This document shows positions 5,245-7,950 of a stretch of 7,950 bases of DNA, piece by piece. The DNA is from Planctomycetota bacterium (GTDB lineage: Bacteria > Planctomycetota > UBA8108 > UBA1146). Under the pieces are notes generated by a model. The model searched no databases. It had not been told where the DNA came from and saw only the letters and a list, made by a program, of their open reading frames with translations. Position 1 is the first letter of the stretch. Each line of letters opens with the position of its first letter. The DNA is taken from NCBI GenBank assembly GCA_002691835.1, contig NZJA01000021.1:1-7950 (forward strand), given 5' to 3'. A program made the translations under genes and the position numbers.

Positions 5245-7950
5245 ATCGAAACTCCTTCGACTGGAAAAGGACATGAGCCAGATCGACCCAGTCCTGTTGC
5301 TGCCCTTCGACAACAAACAGACGAACAGCCGCCAACTCCTGCTCACTGGGAGGTCTGCCCAGTGCGGCTTTCCAAGCCAGAATCAAGGACGGATCGACCC
5401 CTTCAGTCTTCGAGGCCTCGTGTAATCTCGCCCCCCAAAACTGCGCCTGTTCCTGTACAAAAGCCGAATTCATCAGTGCCAAAGCCTGAGCCGGGACATT
5501 CGATCGATCCCGTTTCCCAACCGTTGTCGCCGGAATCGGAAAATCAAAGACCGTCAAAAATGGATCGAGAAAATTTCTTCGAACAGAAAGGTAAATGGTT
5601 CGACGACCTTCTCCATCCACGGGGCCACTCGTTCCGGGACGCCCTCTGCCTGCCAGAAAATCTGTCAGATGAATCGGAACCGCAACGCCGCCCTGCTGAC
5701 GATCAAGGCGGCCTGAAACCATAAGGATTCCATCCCGGATTGCTTCAGCCTTCAAGACTTTTTGATGGCTCCGATGCCAGAAACGATTGAGCGGGTCACG
5801 CTCCTCATTTCTTTTTTCGGGCTGTTGAGAATCCATGGCATAGGTTTGGCTCAGAACGAGCTCTCGAATCAAATCTATTCGTGACGGATTCTTTGAAAGA
5901 CGATTTGCAAGATAGTCGAGCAAGTTTTGATTTTCAGGAGCTGAGCCCATCCGCCCCAAGTCATCGGGAGTATCGACGAGACCTTCTCCCATCACCCAGC
6001 GCCAAATCCGATTGGCCTGAGCCCTCCAAAAAAGTGGATTCTCGGCAGAAGTCATCCAATCAGCCAATTTCGAACGACCCGATCCCTGAATCGACTCTCC
6101 CAGCACAGATCTCGCCGACAGAAACTCCAGTGACGACCTCGGAATGAGCTCGCCAGGGGTCGTTGAATCTCCTCGAATCTGCAGGGGAACATCTCTGCCC
6201 ACAGGTGCATCGCTACAAGCCAATGCCCAACGAGGTTCGGGTAGCCTGGATTCCAGTTCTTTCCACTCCATCACCGGCTTGATGACCGCTGCGTTCCATG
6301 CCCCCCCCCAACGAGAGGGTTGAACCAGATCATTTTTCAGCAATCGATCCAATAACAGTGGATCAGAGAGCATCTTCCCATTGCCTTCTCTCTCCTCCAA
6401 CGTCGCTGTCCAGTCAGGTGATTGCTCTGGAAGACTTCGGTCATCGGAGAGCCACAATCTGTCCACAGAAACCCAACCATTCCCGCGATCTTGTATCTCC
6501 ACATGGACGTGACGGTTTTGGTATCGACTCAGATCAAAAATCAAATGCTGATCTTCAGAACCATTTTCAACTTTTTGAATAAACCCTTCGAACAGCAGCG
6601 GATTGTGCTGGTCCAGCCAATAACCCTCCACAATAACTCGGATTTCAGACTCTTCTCCACGTGTAATGACATGAAGAAAATCTTGATCTGCGACAAAACT
6701 ACGGGACAGAGCAGTACCAGCCAAAGCCCTTGAATGCGCTGCAGAAGTCAACACATCCGAGACGGTCACACGTGGTTCACCGATGAGTAACCAGGTCCCT
6801 GCAGGAACCTGCTCAAATGCAGGGCCATCCAGAGCCCAGAGAAACTCAGCATCCGTCTTGAAATCATCAATCAAACGATCCGTGGATTTCAGCTCTGTCC
6901 TGCGAGCCGTTGGACTCATGAGAGCAGTCCATGATTTGACCCAATCGCGCAGGGTGTCCTTGTCGAGACTGCGATCACGGGAAACTTTCAACAGGCTGCT
7001 TCGTGACGGAAATCCCTGCGGAGGCTCATCCGTAAGGACAAATGAGGTCGCACTGATATGTCCCCAATTTCCCTGATGCCGATCAATAATTTTCAGTACG
7101 GCTTGCCGCCCTGCATATTCAGAAACATCCCAGCGAACTTTTCGCAGTCGAGTCGAATTTTCTCCTACCGCTTCGGAAACCGACTGGCCATCGACCCACA
7201 ACTGCACACAAGTTTCGCCTGAGTAATCTCCACCGCCCACCAGAAAGCACAGGTAATCGCGATCGATGCGAAAGGGGCGAGATTCCAACTGACCAACTCT
7301 GTGATCGCTCGTTTCAGAATCTGAACCCGGGCGACGGTCGTGGCTGGTCGCAAGAAAATCCCCAACGAGTCCTTCCTCAAACCCTTCAGGCAGATCTTCC
7401 CGCCGGTGAGGAACTTCTCCAAAAGCATCTCCTTCGATATTCCATCCTTGCCAGCCTTCTGAAAAATCTCCGAGAGTCATCTCTTCCCGGCTGGCTTCAG
7501 AAACTTCATCCGTTTGCCCGAGGTGAAGATCTCTTGCGGCTCTCAATAAATCACCGAGTGGAAGACTGCTCTGAAATTTCAGACTCTGCAAAACTCCTTG
7601 CTGAAAGAGATTCCGAATGGGTTCAAGGTCGCGTAAAAAGCTGCTGACTTGACCGGTTTCATCCACCGGATGAAGCACCCTCCGGGTCGACCGAATAATG
7701 CCTGACAAAGCAGTCCAGTCTGATTGGGAAATCGTATCGAATTTGTGATCGTGGCAACGGGCACAGGAAACGGTCGCTCCAAGAAATGCTCGGGAGAGTA
7801 CATCGATCTGATTGTCGACCCTGTCGAGCGTATCACCCAAGACATCAACAGGAGCATGGGTCGCTTGAGAGAGCCACCACCAACCGGTGGCTCTGTGGGA
7901 TTTCCCCGAGCCCTCCGCTGATGCCTGATCAGCCAACAGATCTCCAGCGA
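5234..7950 (-). CDS. DUF1549/DUF1553 (PSCyt2-PSD1) planctomycete-type protein, N-terminus beyond window
   Basis: About 904 C-terminal residues are visible and the frame is open at the right edge. Residues are numbered from the Leu codon TTG at 7936, which is not the start. The edge residues AGDLLADQ match the inside of DUF1549, and DNQIDVLSRAFLGATVSCAR (41-60) leads into the family motif CARCHDHKFD (58-67) with a haem-type CxxCH. Family proteins often begin with a PSCyt1 cytochrome domain, which would lie outside. Two beta-sandwich modules follow, at about 155-303 and 384-499. DUF1553 then occupies about 625-880: NPLFWRAQANRIWRW (633-647), LVLSQTYAMDSQ (693-704), RFWHRSHQKVLKAEAIRDG (718-736), SVRRNF (784-789) and SNVPAQALALMNSAF (812-826). 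The C-terminus KEFRFVR is typical. The protein is probably exported. Its function is unproven; roles in polysaccharide use are proposed from context only. A run of nine G at 6309-6301 lies within the frame. Sampled GC is lower than in the DUF1501 gene. Confidence 0.93.
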   Translation of the reverse strand, partial: AGDLLADQASAEGSGKSHRATGWWWLSQATHAPVDVLGDTLDRVDNQIDVLSRAFLGATVSCARCHDHKFDTISQSDWTALSGIIRSTRRVLHPVDETGQVSSFLRDLEPIRNLFQQGVLQSLKFQSSLPLGDLLRAARDLHLGQTDEVSEASREEMTLGDFSEGWQGWNIEGDAFGEVPHRREDLPEGFEEGLVGDFLATSHDRRPGSDSETSDHRVGQLESRPFRIDRDYLCFLVGGGDYSGETCVQLWVDGQSVSEAVGENSTRLRKVRWDVSEYAGRQAVLKIIDRHQGNWGHISATSFVLTDEPPQGFPSRSSLLKVSRDRSLDKDTLRDWVKSWTALMSPTARRTELKSTDRLIDDFKTDAEFLWALDGPAFEQVPAGTWLLIGEPRVTVSDVLTSAAHSRALAGTALSRSFVADQDFLHVITRGEESEIRVIVEGYWLDQHNPLLFEGFIQKVENGSEDQHLIFDLSRYQNRHVHVEIQDRGNGWVSVDRLWLSDDRSLPEQSPDWTATLEEREGNGKMLSDPLLLDRLLKNDLVQPSRWGGAWNAAVIKPVMEWKELESRLPEPRWALACSDAPVGRDVPLQIRGDSTTPGELIPRSSLEFLSARSVLGESIQGSGRSKLADWMTSAENPLFWRAQANRIWRWVMGEGLVDTPDDLGRMGSAPENQNLLDYLANRLSKNPSRIDLIRELVLSQTYAMDSQQPEKRNEERDPLNRFWHRSHQKVLKAEAIRDGILMVSGRLDRQQGGVAVPIHLTDFLAGRGRPGTSGPVDGEGRRTIYLSVRRNFLDPFLTVFDFPIPATTVGKRDRSNVPAQALALMNSAFVQEQAQFWGARLHEASKTEGVDPSLILAWKAALGRPPSEQELAAVRLFVVEGQQQDWVDLAHVLFQSKEFRFVR
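5252..5257 (-). promoter_or_regulatory. Ribosome-binding site AAGGAG deciding a TTG start
   Basis: On the minus strand AAGGAG runs 5257-5252, followed by 7 bases and a TTG codon at 5244-5242. The site lies within the last codons of the DUF1553 gene, which ends at 5234. It supports TTG as initiator of the DUF1501 gene. Confidence 0.6.

Noticed and set aside
7934..7936. TTG at 7936 as the start of the DUF1549/DUF1553 gene
   Set aside because: The frame is open through the edge and the residues before it (AGDLL) match the interior of DUF1549, so the true start lies outside the window.
1..7950. CRISPR arrays, tRNA or rRNA genes, insertion sequences, integrase or phage genes
   Set aside because: Reading both strands, I saw no regularly spaced repeats, no tRNA-like cloverleaf, no terminal repeats and no transposase or integrase motifs.

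Overview
The window looks like chromosomal DNA from a planctomycete or another member of the PVC group. The main evidence is the tail-to-tail pair of minus-strand genes on the right: a long PSCyt2/DUF1549-PSD1/DUF1553 protein followed by a DUF1501 protein with a Tat-like leader. This two-gene unit is very common in Planctomycetota and Verrucomicrobiota and uncommon elsewhere. Base composition is moderate to high GC. No RNA genes, CRISPR arrays, insertion sequences or phage genes were seen.

Layout, left to right. (1) Positions 1-277, minus strand: the N-terminal 92 residues of a small hydrophobic protein that runs off the left edge and is not recognised. (2) Positions 278-642: a gene-free divergent region with one short perfect inverted repeat. 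(3) Positions 643-3796, plus strand: a putP-like sodium:solute symporter (500 aa), a 90-base gap, then two tightly spaced genes for single-pass, membrane-anchored helical proteins (251 and 266 aa). These two share motifs at matching spacing and are best read as diverged tandem paralogs of unknown function. (4) Positions 3793-7950, minus strand: the DUF1501 gene (483 aa from a proposed TTG start) preceded by the DUF1549/DUF1553 gene, which runs off the right edge. The two overlap by 11 bases. The plus and minus units meet at one CTAG, which supplies the TAG stop codon for both strands.

How the genes may work together: the DUF1549/DUF1553 and DUF1501 proteins are probably co-translated and exported, as usual for this pair. 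Their biochemical role is not established; the visible part carries a CxxCH haem-type motif and two related beta-sandwich modules that look carbohydrate-binding. The symporter and the two anchored paralogs may form one transcription unit, but the 90-base gap leaves this open. The least explained items are the paralog pair, an altered sodium-site motif in the symporter, and the shared stop palindrome. I see no clear evidence of a wholly new multi-gene system; the paralog pair beside the symporter is the best candidate for one.
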